Shown here: piece by piece, positions 1 through 6,200 of the stretch
How the letters are laid out: each line of letters starts with the position of its first letter
Numbering within the stretch: position 1 is the first letter of the stretch
Assembly: GCA_964245425.1 (NCBI GenBank)
Contig: CAXTMV010000169.1
Location: 1-12,469, forward strand
Length of the DNA: 12,469 nucleotides
Source of the DNA: JACMLD01 sp964245425
Lineage (GTDB): Bacteria; Bacteroidota; Bacteroidia; Chitinophagales; Chitinophagaceae
Direction of reading: 5' to 3'
The notes under the pieces: model-generated
The model's database searches: none
What the model saw: only the letters and a program-made list of their open reading frames with translations
What the model was told of the DNA's origin: nothing
Position numbers and translations under genes: made by a program

Positions 1-25
1 GTATTTAAATTCCCCTATATAAATA

Positions 26-39
26 CATTACTTGTAATG
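26..39. repeat. 14-bp inverted repeat upstream of the first gene
   Basis: The arms CATTAC and GTAATG surround a 2-base centre, in AT-rich DNA about 95 bases before the first start codon. It could be an operator or a chance palindrome. No good Bacteroidota promoter was found beside it; the nearest -7-like box, TAGTATTG, has one mismatch and lacks a properly spaced TTG. Confidence 0.35.
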
Positions 40-134
40 CGCTGATATCTATAAACTTGTTTTCCGGCATCATTTTTTAATAATTAATAGTATTGTGATT
101 GTTTTTAATTATTTAATTATTAAAACGAAGCTAT

Positions 135-536
135 ATGAAAAATGAACAAAATCAAAATGGTAAACAACCCATTAAAGACAATAATTCAAGCCAGGGCCAG
201 GGTAAAAATCAAACAGACAATTCTTCGGCCCATCTTAACAATGATAGCAATAATGATTCAGTCCGGAATCAATCTCCGCAGGGGCAGCAACAGAAAAGCA
301 ATATTGCAGTAGATAACGAAGGAAAGATTGGTAAAGCCCACGATCAATGGGACAGCAACAACGATAGCCAGAATAAACAGCAACCAGCGGGTCAGCAACA
401 GGGCAACAACCGTAACCAGGTGAATAATAATAATAATGATAAAGGAACAACACCTGACACTGATACACCTGTATACGATGCGGAAAAAACAGAAAAGAAA
501 ATACCGACGATGGAATCAAATAAGAATAGTAAATAA
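135..536 (+). CDS. Asn/Gln-rich, probably disordered hypothetical protein
   Basis: I do not recognise this 133-residue protein. It has no signal peptide, membrane segment or folded-domain motif. By direct count it has 27 Asn and 19 Gln (about 35 percent), with many Asp, Ser, Lys and Gly, no Cys, no Phe and a single Leu, so it almost certainly stays unfolded and is hydrophilic. Short homopolymer runs are visible (five Asn near residues 97-101, several triple Gln). Composition shifts near residue 105 to a Thr/Pro/Asp/Glu/Lys-rich tail. Such composition is seen in prion-like or desiccation- and stress-related proteins, but no function can be assigned. The ORF starts with ATG and is followed about 60 bases later by a hairpin terminator, which supports a real single-gene unit. 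The opposite-strand ORF at 235-519 is a shadow of its repetitive codons. Confidence 0.65.
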   Translation: MKNEQNQNGKQPIKDNNSSQGQGKNQTDNSSAHLNNDSNNDSVRNQSPQGQQQKSNIAVDNEGKIGKAHDQWDSNNDSQNKQQPAGQQQGNNRNQVNNNNNDKGTTPDTDTPVYDAEKTEKKIPTMESNKNSK

Positions 537-596
537 ACCTGGATAGCTATGTGAAACAGAAAATGTTAACCTCTGGATTGCATTCAGGTTTGAAAC

Positions 597-623
597 AAGC
601 CCGGTCAGTAATGGCCGGGCTTT
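597..623. terminator. Hairpin terminator between convergent genes
   Basis: An 8-bp perfect stem (AAGCCCGG / CCGGGCTT) with a 10-base loop lies between the stop of the Asn/Gln-rich gene and the stop of the minus-strand gene ending at 651. Only short T runs follow on either strand, so it is a moderate intrinsic terminator that may serve both directions. Confidence 0.65.
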
Positions 624-650
624 GTGTATTATCTATCATTAGAAATATAC

Positions 651-1268
651 TCAGGGAAGTTTATGCGATTCGATCCATTGCCTGGTCAGTAAAATAAAAT
701 TGGAAAATGGCAGGCTGGCGATGTCATCGCTGGAGAAGGCTTCTTTTTTCAGTTGTTCCTTCATCCTGTCTGAAAAATCATTGTAAGATTCCCAGATCAG
801 CGAAGGGCTTGGCTGGTGCGTATTGAGTACGGAAGCAAACCAGTTCCGTACTTTCCTGGTTAATTCTTCCGGGTTATCATTGTGGGTTTCTATGTCCTGG
901 CCGGCGATATCGGAGATGACTTTCTGGTAATGGTATTTTGTTTTTTCCAGTACCAGGCATTTTTTTAGTTTGTATTTGCCTTTCCCGAACGATTGGCAAC
1001 CGAGGTCGAGCCCCATTTCAAAAGGCATATTAAAGCGGGGCATGTCTTTGCCTTCCAGTATTTCACTCCTGGAAATATCATGAATAGAGTACTGGGCCCT
1101 TAGTATTAGTTTTTTGATTTGTTCTACCCTTACCTGTCCGGATGATTTCGTTTCAGAAATAAGGGGCGTTAACTCCAGGTAAATGACGGTGAAGAGCAGT
1201 GGGTGCAGCAGTGGGATATAAAAGCGATCGAAGGGGCAATTGATAAAAACATTCGATTCAAAGGGCAT
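651..1268 (-). CDS. TIR/nucleoside-deoxyribosyltransferase-like Rossmannoid protein, putative
   Basis: This 205-residue soluble protein starts with a beta-strand motif VFINCPFD (residues 7-14). It continues with a YSIHDISR block (60-67), PRFNMPFEMGLDLG (77-90) and SDIAGQD (119-125). I recall this block pattern from a widespread family of uncharacterised bacterial proteins. The order of an Asp after a hydrophobic strand followed by N-x-P-F-E-x-G resembles the active-site layout of nucleoside 2-deoxyribosyltransferases and TIR-like NAD-binding folds, with D64 and E84 as the obvious catalytic candidates; that fold assignment is inference. Residues 150-205 form a separate helical tail ending in a Trp-containing segment. 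Its ATG follows the TAA of the upstream DUF2188 gene with no base between, so the two are probably translationally coupled. A role in defence or NAD/nucleotide cleavage is possible but unproven. Confidence 0.7.
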   Translation of the reverse strand: MPFESNVFINCPFDRFYIPLLHPLLFTVIYLELTPLISETKSSGQVRVEQIKKLILRAQYSIHDISRSEILEGKDMPRFNMPFEMGLDLGCQSFGKGKYKLKKCLVLEKTKYHYQKVISDIAGQDIETHNDNPEELTRKVRNWFASVLNTHQPSPSLIWESYNDFSDRMKEQLKKEAFSSDDIASLPFSNFILLTRQWIESHKLP

Positions 1269-1523
1269 TTACACTATTTTTTGCGTGGGCTGCCCCATCA
1301 GGTCGTGCACAACAGCATCTTCTGTTTTGCCTGCTTTTACCCTGGCGGTGGCGATCTCTATGGCCTCATTTTGCGTAGGATAGATACCCAGTACCCGCTT
1401 AGCGCCTTCTTTTTTAACTACCCATTTACCATTGCGTGAAATAACATGCAGCCGGTTTTTAGGGTTGCGTGCGGTTTCCGCAACGCGTAAAATAATGCTC
1501 CGGGATAATTTTTTTTCTGCCAT
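1269..1523 (-). CDS. DUF2188 domain protein
   Basis: This small basic protein (84 residues) matches the DUF2188 pattern. After a helical N-terminus (1-24) come HVISRNGKWVVKKEGAKRV (26-44), a Thr-Gln-x-x-Ala-Ile helix (50-61) and a terminal strand with VVHDLMGQ (71-78). Domains of this type are short beta-beta-alpha-beta folds of unknown biochemical function. It is the first gene of a two-gene unit, and its stop codon abuts the start of the TIR-like gene. A weak -7-like box (TATCTTTA, one mismatch) sits only 4 bases before the ATG at 1528-1535, which would imply a nearly leaderless transcript. It could be an accessory or antitoxin-like partner of the downstream protein; this is inferred from adjacency alone. 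Confidence 0.75.
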   Translation of the reverse strand: MAEKKLSRSIILRVAETARNPKNRLHVISRNGKWVVKKEGAKRVLGIYPTQNEAIEIATARVKAGKTEDAVVHDLMGQPTQKIV

Positions 1524-1588
1524 GCGATAAAGATAAAAAAAGTTTATGATATGAGAAACACCGGCGCCAGATTATAGGTCTTTACTAA

Positions 1589-1664
1589 AAATTGAGCGTC
1601 GATTACTGAATATAGGACGTTTCTGCCCGGTAAACACGCAATATTCAATAATCAGGCTCAATTT
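1589..1664. repeat. 76-nt imperfect long inverted repeat
   Basis: The left arm (1589-1613) and right arm (1641-1664) pair almost completely. AAATTGAGC pairs with GCTCAATTT, then a small internal bulge, then GATTACTGAATAT pairs with ATATTCAATAATC with one mismatch. A loop of about 27 bases contains a weaker GTTT/AAAC pairing. It lies between the msrA stop and the DUF2188 start. It is too AT-rich and lacks the T tract of a normal terminator. A small RNA, a processing or attenuation element, or a miniature mobile repeat are all possible. The 60-codon minus-strand ORF overlapping it is not convincing. Confidence 0.7.
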
Positions 1665-1686
1665 CAATACATCATTCCATAGAAAC

Positions 1687-2325
1687 CTATTTAAAGTTTC
1701 CCTTAAAATCTTTTTTGAACTCCAGGAAATCGGGTATGGAAACATTGCGTACATAAGGATTATCCGGATTGTGGTAAATGTATTCCTGGTGATAGTCTTC
1801 TGCAGGATAAAAATGGGTAAACGGCACTACTTCTGTAACAATCTTGCCACTGTATTTCTTTGCGTCGCTTAACTGTTTGATGGTCTTTTCGATGATTTGC
1901 TTTTCCGCATCGTTCCTGTAAAAAGCAATGGAGCGGTATTCTGTGCCCTGGTCGTTGCCCTGGCGGTTGAGCTGCGTGGGGTCCTGGCTGGCAAAAAAAG
2001 CCGCCACCAGCGTTTCGTAAGAGATCTTGGCTGGGTCGTAATATACCTGCACCGTTTCCGCGTGACCGGTTTCACCGCTGGCCACTGTTTCGTAATTGGG
2101 ATGCGTATCCTTGCCACCGGCATATCCCGACACCGCATCGCGCACCCCTACCAGGCTCTGGAATACAATTTCCGCATGCCAGAAGCACCCCTCAGAAAAA
2201 TTGGCCACGGCTTCATTTGCCACGGGCTTTGAATTGCCCAGTTTTACTATATTGGCAACCGGCTGCGATTGTACGCAGGACATTAACGAAAAGGAAAAAA
2301 ATAAGGCAACAATTAATGCTTTCAT
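1687..2325 (-). CDS. msrA: Peptide methionine-S-sulfoxide reductase MsrA, lipoprotein
   Basis: MsrA reduces the S epimer of methionine sulfoxide in proteins. The 212-residue product has a lipoprotein signal peptide with lipobox LMSC (Cys17), so it should be anchored in the envelope and act in the periplasm. The signature GCFWHAE gives catalytic Cys47, followed by GVRDAVSGYAGG, the SGETGHAETVQV block and the DQGTEYRS block typical of MsrA. Apart from the lipobox and catalytic cysteines there is no other Cys, so the usual resolving cysteines are missing. The start at 2325 is preferred over an upstream ATG at 2346 because it begins the signal peptide and because a perfect -7 box (2344-2351) overlaps the upstream ATG. 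It lies 59 bases after msrB on the same strand, so it may be read from its own promoter and through from msrB. Confidence 0.95.
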   Translation of the reverse strand: MKALIVALFFSFSLMSCVQSQPVANIVKLGNSKPVANEAVANFSEGCFWHAEIVFQSLVGVRDAVSGYAGGKDTHPNYETVASGETGHAETVQVYYDPAKISYETLVAAFFASQDPTQLNRQGNDQGTEYRSIAFYRNDAEKQIIEKTIKQLSDAKKYSGKIVTEVVPFTHFYPAEDYHQEYIYHNPDNPYVRNVSIPDFLEFKKDFKGNFK

Positions 2326-2343
2326 ATTTATAAATTCAAAATG

Positions 2344-2351
2344 CAAAGATA
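2344..2351 (-). promoter_or_regulatory. Putative -7 box for msrA
   Basis: On the minus strand this reads TATCTTTG, a perfect match to the Bacteroidota TAnnTTTG element, and lies 18 bases before the chosen msrA start. No clear TTG -33 element is present at the usual distance upstream, so the assignment rests on one box. Confidence 0.5.
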
Positions 2352-2384
2352 AAAAATAAAAAAAGGTCAGTCAGGTTAACTTAA

Positions 2385-2930
2385 TTAGCTGCTTTTGCGC
2401 TGGTGGGTGCTGATCCNNNNNNNNNNACCTTCGGGTACAAAAATAAGCGCGGCAGAATTCATGCAATACCTTTTACCGGTGGGCGACGGTCCGTCGTCAA
2501 ACACATGGCCCAGGTGAGAACCACTTTTACTGTCCACCACTTCCCAGCGGTCCATGCCGTCACTGTTATCCAGCACCAGTTTTACAGCATCGGGCGTAAT
2601 AGGGGCAAAAAAACTGGGCCAGCCTGTACCCGAATCAAATTTGGCATCTGAACTGAAAACAGGTTGCAGGGTAGCGGCAGAATAGTAAGTGCCCTTTTTA
2701 TAGAAATGATCATACTTGCCGGTAAAAGCCCTTTCCGTTCCCTGCTGGCGAAGGATATAATACTGATCCGCTGTCAGCTTCGACTTCCATTCCTCGTCTT
2801 TTAGTTGAACCGGGTAAACCGTTCCTTTTTTTGCCGTTGCCGGATCAGGATATTTTTTATTCTGTGAAAAACCACAGCTGGCGACCAGTAATCCAGCCGA
2901 TATGGTTAAAATAAAAGTAAAATAGCGCAT
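2385..2930 (-). CDS. msrB: Peptide methionine-R-sulfoxide reductase MsrB, lipoprotein (interrupted by N gap)
   Basis: MsrB reduces the R epimer of methionine sulfoxide and complements the neighbouring MsrA. The preferred start gives a signal peptide ending in lipobox VASC (Cys19). Family motifs are GTERAFTGKYD (64-74), FDSGTGWPSFF (98-108), GSHLGHVFDDGP (137-148) and RYCMNSAAL (154-162) with catalytic Cys156. Both CxxC pairs that bind zinc in many MsrBs are replaced (SAAT at 84-87, DSKS at 133-136), and the common resolving Cys before GWPSF is Thr102. Ten Ns fall at residues 169-172. The sequence after them ends within about ten codons in either of two frames (stops at 2385 or 2381), so the C-terminus is uncertain. 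A longer ORF from 3035 has no supporting start context. Confidence 0.93.
   Translation of the reverse strand: MRYFTFILTISAGLLVASCGFSQNKKYPDPATAKKGTVYPVQLKDEEWKSKLTADQYYILRQQGTERAFTGKYDHFYKKGTYYSAATLQPVFSSDAKFDSGTGWPSFFAPITPDAVKLVLDNSDGMDRWEVVDSKSGSHLGHVFDDGPSPTGKRYCMNSAALIFVPEGXXXXISTHQRKSS
2417..2426. other. 10-base N run inside msrB
   Basis: Undetermined bases near the 3' end of msrB. True gap length is unknown, so the last codons and reading frame of msrB after this point are not reliable. Confidence 0.99.
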
Positions 2931-3260
2931 AGAAGATGATTTAATATGTAACATATACGTAGTACTTGTTGTTTGGATTTTCTGAATGGTAAAATTAGCA
3001 CAATGGAAAAGGAGGTTTTGACAGCCAGCGGACAATCTTATTACTCTAACAATGCCTTAACAAAAAAATAGATTCTCTTTTTCCAACCTGCATTTTCATA
3101 GGAAATATTTTAATACATTCTTGATCAACAATCCGGCATAAAATATGTTTTGATACTGTTCCACAAATGTGGCAACCGCATTCCGGTTATTTCATTATCC
3201 TTCCTGTAAAAAACTGGCAACCGCCGTTATTCATTCAATATAAAGCTACCATCATTTCTC
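2931..3260. other. Divergent intergenic region msrB / EndoQ-like gene
   Basis: This 330-bp AT-rich spacer must hold the promoters of msrB (leftward) and the nuclease gene (rightward). No box matches the Bacteroidota consensus fully. TAATTTTA on the minus strand (2990-2997) and TATGTTTTG on the plus strand (near 3144) are degenerate candidates. A dyad CCACA-AA-TGTGG lies at 3161-3172. The 10-mer TGGCAACCGC is directly repeated at 3170-3179 and 3215-3224, and the first copy overlaps a small hairpin AACCG/CGGTT. These could be regulator sites upstream of the nuclease. Confidence 0.45.
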
Positions 3261-4547
3261 ATGTTTTACACCGCAGATCTTCATATACATTCCCATTACG
3301 CTACTAAAACAAGTCCTTTTTTAACACTTGACGCTCTTTACCAATGGGCCCAGGTAAAAGGCATCGATGTAATGGGCACCGGCGATTTTACTCACCCGGC
3401 TTGGTTAGCAGAATTGAAAGAGCGGTTGGAGCCCGATGGCCATGGCTTTTTCCATTTAAAAAATCCACCAACAAGGGCCGCCGTACCCGGTACACGCAGC
3501 AGCCAGCGGCCCGTTAAATTCTGTTTGTCGGCCGAAGTGAGCACAGAATATGTTCACCTGGGAAAGAAAAGGGTGGTGCACCATCTTTTATATGCACCTG
3601 ATTTTGATACGGTAAAAAAGATAAATATGAAATTGGGTGCTTATGCAGACCTGACCGCAGATGCAAGGCCTACCATCATACTGTCTTCTCACAGCCTGCT
3701 GGAAATAGTGCTGGAATCCTCTTCCCGTTCTTTCCTGGTGCCCGCGCATGCGTGGACGCCCTGGAACGCTGTATTCGGATCCAAGAATGGCCATGAAAAC
3801 CTGGAGGATTGTTATGGCGATCTGGCATCCCATATTTTTGCCCTCGAAACAGGCCTTTCTTCAGACCCCGCGATGAACCGGCATTGGGATAAACTGGACC
3901 ACCTGGCCCTAATATCGAATTCAGATGCTCATTCTCTGCACAAACTGGGCAGGGAACTAAACCTGTTCAATACCGAATGCAGTTACGATGGGTTGTTTAC
4001 TGCGCTCAAAACAAAAAAAGGTTTCAGCGGCACCCTTGAATTTTTTCCGGAAGAAGGTAAATACACTTATGATGGTCACCGTGCTTGTGGCATTTGTTTA
4101 TCACCCGAGCAAAGCAGGCATATTGGTGCCATTTGCCCGGTTTGTAAAAAGCAGCTCACCATTGGCGCCTTTCACCAGCTGGAGCGGTTAACCGGCAGCA
4201 GGCGTACGGAAACAGCAACAAAAGAAGAAGGATTTTACCATGTTATTCCACTAGCGGAAATATTGGCAGAAATAAACCGGGTAAAAGCAACCGACAGCAA
4301 AAAGGTGAACGCACTGTTTTGGAAAGCCATTGCCGCTTTTGGCAATGAATTCTCCTTATTGCATGAGGCGCCGGTAGAAGATATTGCCCGCTTTCATCCA
4401 TTATTGGGCGAAGGCATTGACCGTATGCGCAACGGGCAGGTAAAGAAAATCATACCCGGTTATGATAACCTGTATGGAAGAATTTTGTTGTTTGATAAGG
4501 AGGAGTTAAGAAACAACACGCCTCAATTGGATCTTTTTGGAGGCTAA
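3261..4547 (+). CDS. Endonuclease Q-like PHP-domain DNA repair nuclease
   Basis: The 428-residue protein has the architecture of Endonuclease Q, an enzyme known from some archaea and a few bacteria that nicks DNA 5' of deaminated bases (uracil, hypoxanthine) and abasic sites. The PHP metal-site motifs are DLHIHS (6-11), GTGDFTHP (39-46), Glu92, His163 in PAHAWTPW, Glu196 and SNSDAHS (219-225). A four-cysteine zinc finger follows (Cys276, Cys279, Cys292, Cys295) in the typical CGxC...CPVC arrangement, ahead of an L-T-x-G strand and an LERL helix. Near the end is PGYDNLYG, close to the conserved PGYDGEYG motif of the family. No signal peptide is present, as expected for a cytoplasmic DNA enzyme. 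Relatives are often mis-annotated as UvrD-like helicases, but no helicase motif is seen here. It appears monocistronic, with a strong terminator just downstream. Confidence 0.88.
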   Translation: MFYTADLHIHSHYATKTSPFLTLDALYQWAQVKGIDVMGTGDFTHPAWLAELKERLEPDGHGFFHLKNPPTRAAVPGTRSSQRPVKFCLSAEVSTEYVHLGKKRVVHHLLYAPDFDTVKKINMKLGAYADLTADARPTIILSSHSLLEIVLESSSRSFLVPAHAWTPWNAVFGSKNGHENLEDCYGDLASHIFALETGLSSDPAMNRHWDKLDHLALISNSDAHSLHKLGRELNLFNTECSYDGLFTALKTKKGFSGTLEFFPEEGKYTYDGHRACGICLSPEQSRHIGAICPVCKKQLTIGAFHQLERLTGSRRTETATKEEGFYHVIPLAEILAEINRVKATDSKKVNALFWKAIAAFGNEFSLLHEAPVEDIARFHPLLGEGIDRMRNGQVKKIIPGYDNLYGRILLFDKEELRNNTPQLDLFGG

Positions 4548-4559
4548 AATAACAAAGAG

Positions 4560-4597
4560 AAAAGGGCATGCAACAAGCTGCAGGAGCGCCCTTTTTT
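4560..4597. terminator. Strong terminator, probably bidirectional
   Basis: An 8-bp stem AAAAGGGC / GCCCTTTT with an inner TGCA/TGCA pairing is followed by a six-T run on the plus strand. It sits 13 bases after the nuclease gene stop and 17 bases before the end of the convergent DUF3500 gene, and the A-rich left arm gives a usable T run on the minus strand too. Confidence 0.88.
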
Positions 4598-4613
4598 GGA
4601 TCCTTCGCTTAGT

Positions 4614-5627
4614 CTAATGGCTCTGCCGGTAATGTTCCAATAGCAAATCGCCGCCAAAATCATTGTTCAGATCGCGTATAACCGTATGAATATGGTTGGC
4701 ATTGTTTTGCGAATTATCGTATTCAATAATGATAGACGGCCCCTGTATCCTGTAATAATAAGCGTGGCCCATTACATGATCAGTATACCCCGCCCAGGCA
4801 AAACGCAGGTTGTCTAGCCCGGCACTTTGTATTTCCTTCAGCATATTATCTGCAAACAGTTTGGTATACCGGTGAATGTACAAGCTGAGTAATTGCAGCA
4901 ATGCTTGTTTTGCCGAAGCGCTCATTTCGCTGTACAGCAAACCGCTGGGATGGCTGATCATGGCTTTGCGGCTGGCGGCGGTGATAATCTCGCCGGGTGC
5001 AGCAGTATCAATAAGGGCTTTTTTCTTTTCGTCGGCAGAAAGGGCCTGTAGCATATCAAACCCTTGGTCGGTTTCTGCTTTCAGTACGTTCTCGCCTTTT
5101 TGGGGTCCCTGTAATACAACGGCCGGGTTAGAACCCAGGAAGGAGGGCGTACCGGCTACCAGTTCCTTGTTATTGGCAGAAAAATGAAAAGCCATATGGT
5201 GGCCTTCAAAGCGCCAGCCCCAGATGTTCTTGGCCGCCGGCACACCAAAGATGGTAATAAAATATTTTAGGGGATCGCGGTAATGGTCTTCCGGTTTACG
5301 GTGTTCCATTTCCTTGAGCACATTATCGAGCTGCATGATCAACTGCATCTTTTTGATGGTTTCTGCCGCCAGGCAGGTCTTCAATAAATCGATGACGGCA
5401 ACCCGCTGTTTTTCATTTAGCTCATTCATGGAAATACCCTTCCGATCATCCAGCGGAACATACATGAACCGGTACCGCTCTGCCGTATCAAAGGGATACA
5501 ATGCTTTGATTTTCTGGGTATCGTTGAGCGTGGTAATAAATGCCGTGGCTTTACCTACCAGGTCCTGCGCAGGCGTAACCGTGGAAAGGCAAAGCGTAAT
5601 GGCCATAGAGAACAACAATCGTTTCAT
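4614..5627 (-). CDS. Exported DUF3500 protein
   Basis: The 337-residue product begins with a Sec signal peptide (basic MKR, hydrophobic 4-14, cleavage near the Ala-Gln at 20-21), so it is exported. The rest matches my memory of DUF3500: an N-terminal helical part with RYRFMYVPLDDRKGIS (51-66) and LNEKQR, then a central WGWRFEGHHMAFHFS strand pair, a GTPSFLGSNPAVV segment, a second helical region, and a C-terminal strand with GHAYYYRIQGPSIIIEYDNSQ and a final HxHTVIRDLNNDFG block. The His-rich central and terminal blocks could bind a metal, but the family has no established activity. It is transcribed alone, with a good promoter upstream and a shared terminator downstream. Confidence 0.85.
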   Translation of the reverse strand: MKRLLFSMAITLCLSTVTPAQDLVGKATAFITTLNDTQKIKALYPFDTAERYRFMYVPLDDRKGISMNELNEKQRVAVIDLLKTCLAAETIKKMQLIMQLDNVLKEMEHRKPEDHYRDPLKYFITIFGVPAAKNIWGWRFEGHHMAFHFSANNKELVAGTPSFLGSNPAVVLQGPQKGENVLKAETDQGFDMLQALSADEKKKALIDTAAPGEIITAASRKAMISHPSGLLYSEMSASAKQALLQLLSLYIHRYTKLFADNMLKEIQSAGLDNLRFAWAGYTDHVMGHAYYYRIQGPSIIIEYDNSQNNANHIHTVIRDLNNDFGGDLLLEHYRQSH

Positions 5628-5651
5628 ATATTATTGGTATTGGGTAATTAA

Positions 5652-5680
5652 TAAAGATAGCCTGTTATAATGTTAACAAA
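5652..5680 (-). promoter_or_regulatory. Promoter of the DUF3500 gene
   Basis: On the minus strand TTTG (5677-5680), a 17-base spacer and TATCTTTA (5652-5659) match the Bacteroidota TTG - N17-23 - TAnnTTTG pattern with one mismatch in the last base. The -7 box is about 25 bases from the ATG. Confidence 0.6.
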
Positions 5681-5879
5681 CAAAAACCATTTGAGTACCC
5701 GTCCCATATTGGCAAACAATCAATCACTTAGTAGACAATTTTCCACATCCACCCGGGCGCTGGTTGCCGCTTGTATTATAAATAGCCGGTTATCAGCATA
5801 CTGCATTAACAATTTATTACGGCACTATTTTCATACCTTCTCCCCATAATTGCTCAATTTTATCATCAAATAAAAAAGT

Positions 5880-6074
5880 ATGAAAAAGGTATATGTTTTA
5901 TTAGCTGCGCTGATTTTTAGTGCCGGCATGTTAGTACAAGCCGCCCCTATTGAAAAAAAGGAAGTTTCATCAACTGTAACGGCCGATGGTACGCAACAGG
6001 CGCATCGCCGCGTAGTGCATCACCACCACCGTCGTGTTGTACATCACCGCCGTCATCGCAGGCCGCACCATTAA
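5880..6074 (+). CDS. Small exported His/Arg-rich peptide
   Basis: A 64-residue ORF with a clear signal peptide: MKK, a hydrophobic stretch to about residue 19, and a likely cleavage after Ala21 or Ala22. The mature part has a short charged linker and then, from His42 to the end, 23 residues containing 10 His and 8 Arg. The heptad HRRVVHH occurs twice, encoded by different synonymous codons in the two copies, which points to selection on the protein and not to a recent DNA duplication. The tail could bind Ni, Zn or Cu, or, being strongly basic, bind polyanions; neither is shown. Most likely it is periplasmic or secreted. It is a single-gene unit with a strong terminator about 30 bases after the stop. 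No good consensus promoter was found upstream. The family is not recognised. Confidence 0.8.
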   Translation: MKKVYVLLAALIFSAGMLVQAAPIEKKEVSSTVTADGTQQAHRRVVHHHHRRVVHHRRHRRPHH

Positions 6075-6104
6075 ATAAACACCAGTAAACAAGGTATAAA
6101 CAGT

Positions 6105-6134
6105 AAAATGCACCCGGTGGGTGCATTTTTTTTT
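6105..6134 (+). terminator. Strong intrinsic terminator of the His/Arg-rich gene
   Basis: A perfect 11-bp stem (AAAATGCACCC / GGGTGCATTTT) with a 3-base loop GGT runs into an unbroken T tract ending at 6134. It is about 30 bases after the stop of the His/Arg-rich gene. The A-rich left arm means it could also work on the other strand. Confidence 0.93.
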
Positions 6135-6139
6135 GCGGT

Positions 6140-6177
6140 CTCACCCATACCCCCTCTCCTGGAAACGGCTGGGTGAG
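6140..6177. repeat. Inverted repeat with pyrimidine-rich centre
   Basis: The arms CTCACCCA (6140-6147) and TGGGTGAG (6170-6177) enclose 22 bases beginning with a C/T-rich stretch. This resembles the small dispersed 'ctcaccc...cccctctcc' intergenic repeats found in many bacterial genomes. It lies between a terminator and the NYN gene start at 6201, so it could also influence that gene. Confidence 0.5.
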
Positions 6178-6200
6178 GTCTGAAAACCTTATTTTTACGG

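Noticed and set aside
651..1523. Calling the DUF2188/TIR-like pair an established named defence system
   Set aside because: The motifs suggest a nucleotide-acting fold, but I cannot match the pair to any named system from the sequence alone.
1572..1754. 60-codon minus-strand ORF overlapping the end of msrA
   Set aside because: It overlaps well-supported msrA codons and the long hairpin, has no signal or domain features, and its composition looks random.
2326..2346. Upstream ATG for msrA adding seven residues
   Set aside because: The extra residues precede a complete lipoprotein signal peptide and overlap the -7 promoter box.
2931..3035. N-terminal extension of msrB
   Set aside because: The added 35 residues have no family similarity and would bury the lipoprotein signal peptide inside the protein.
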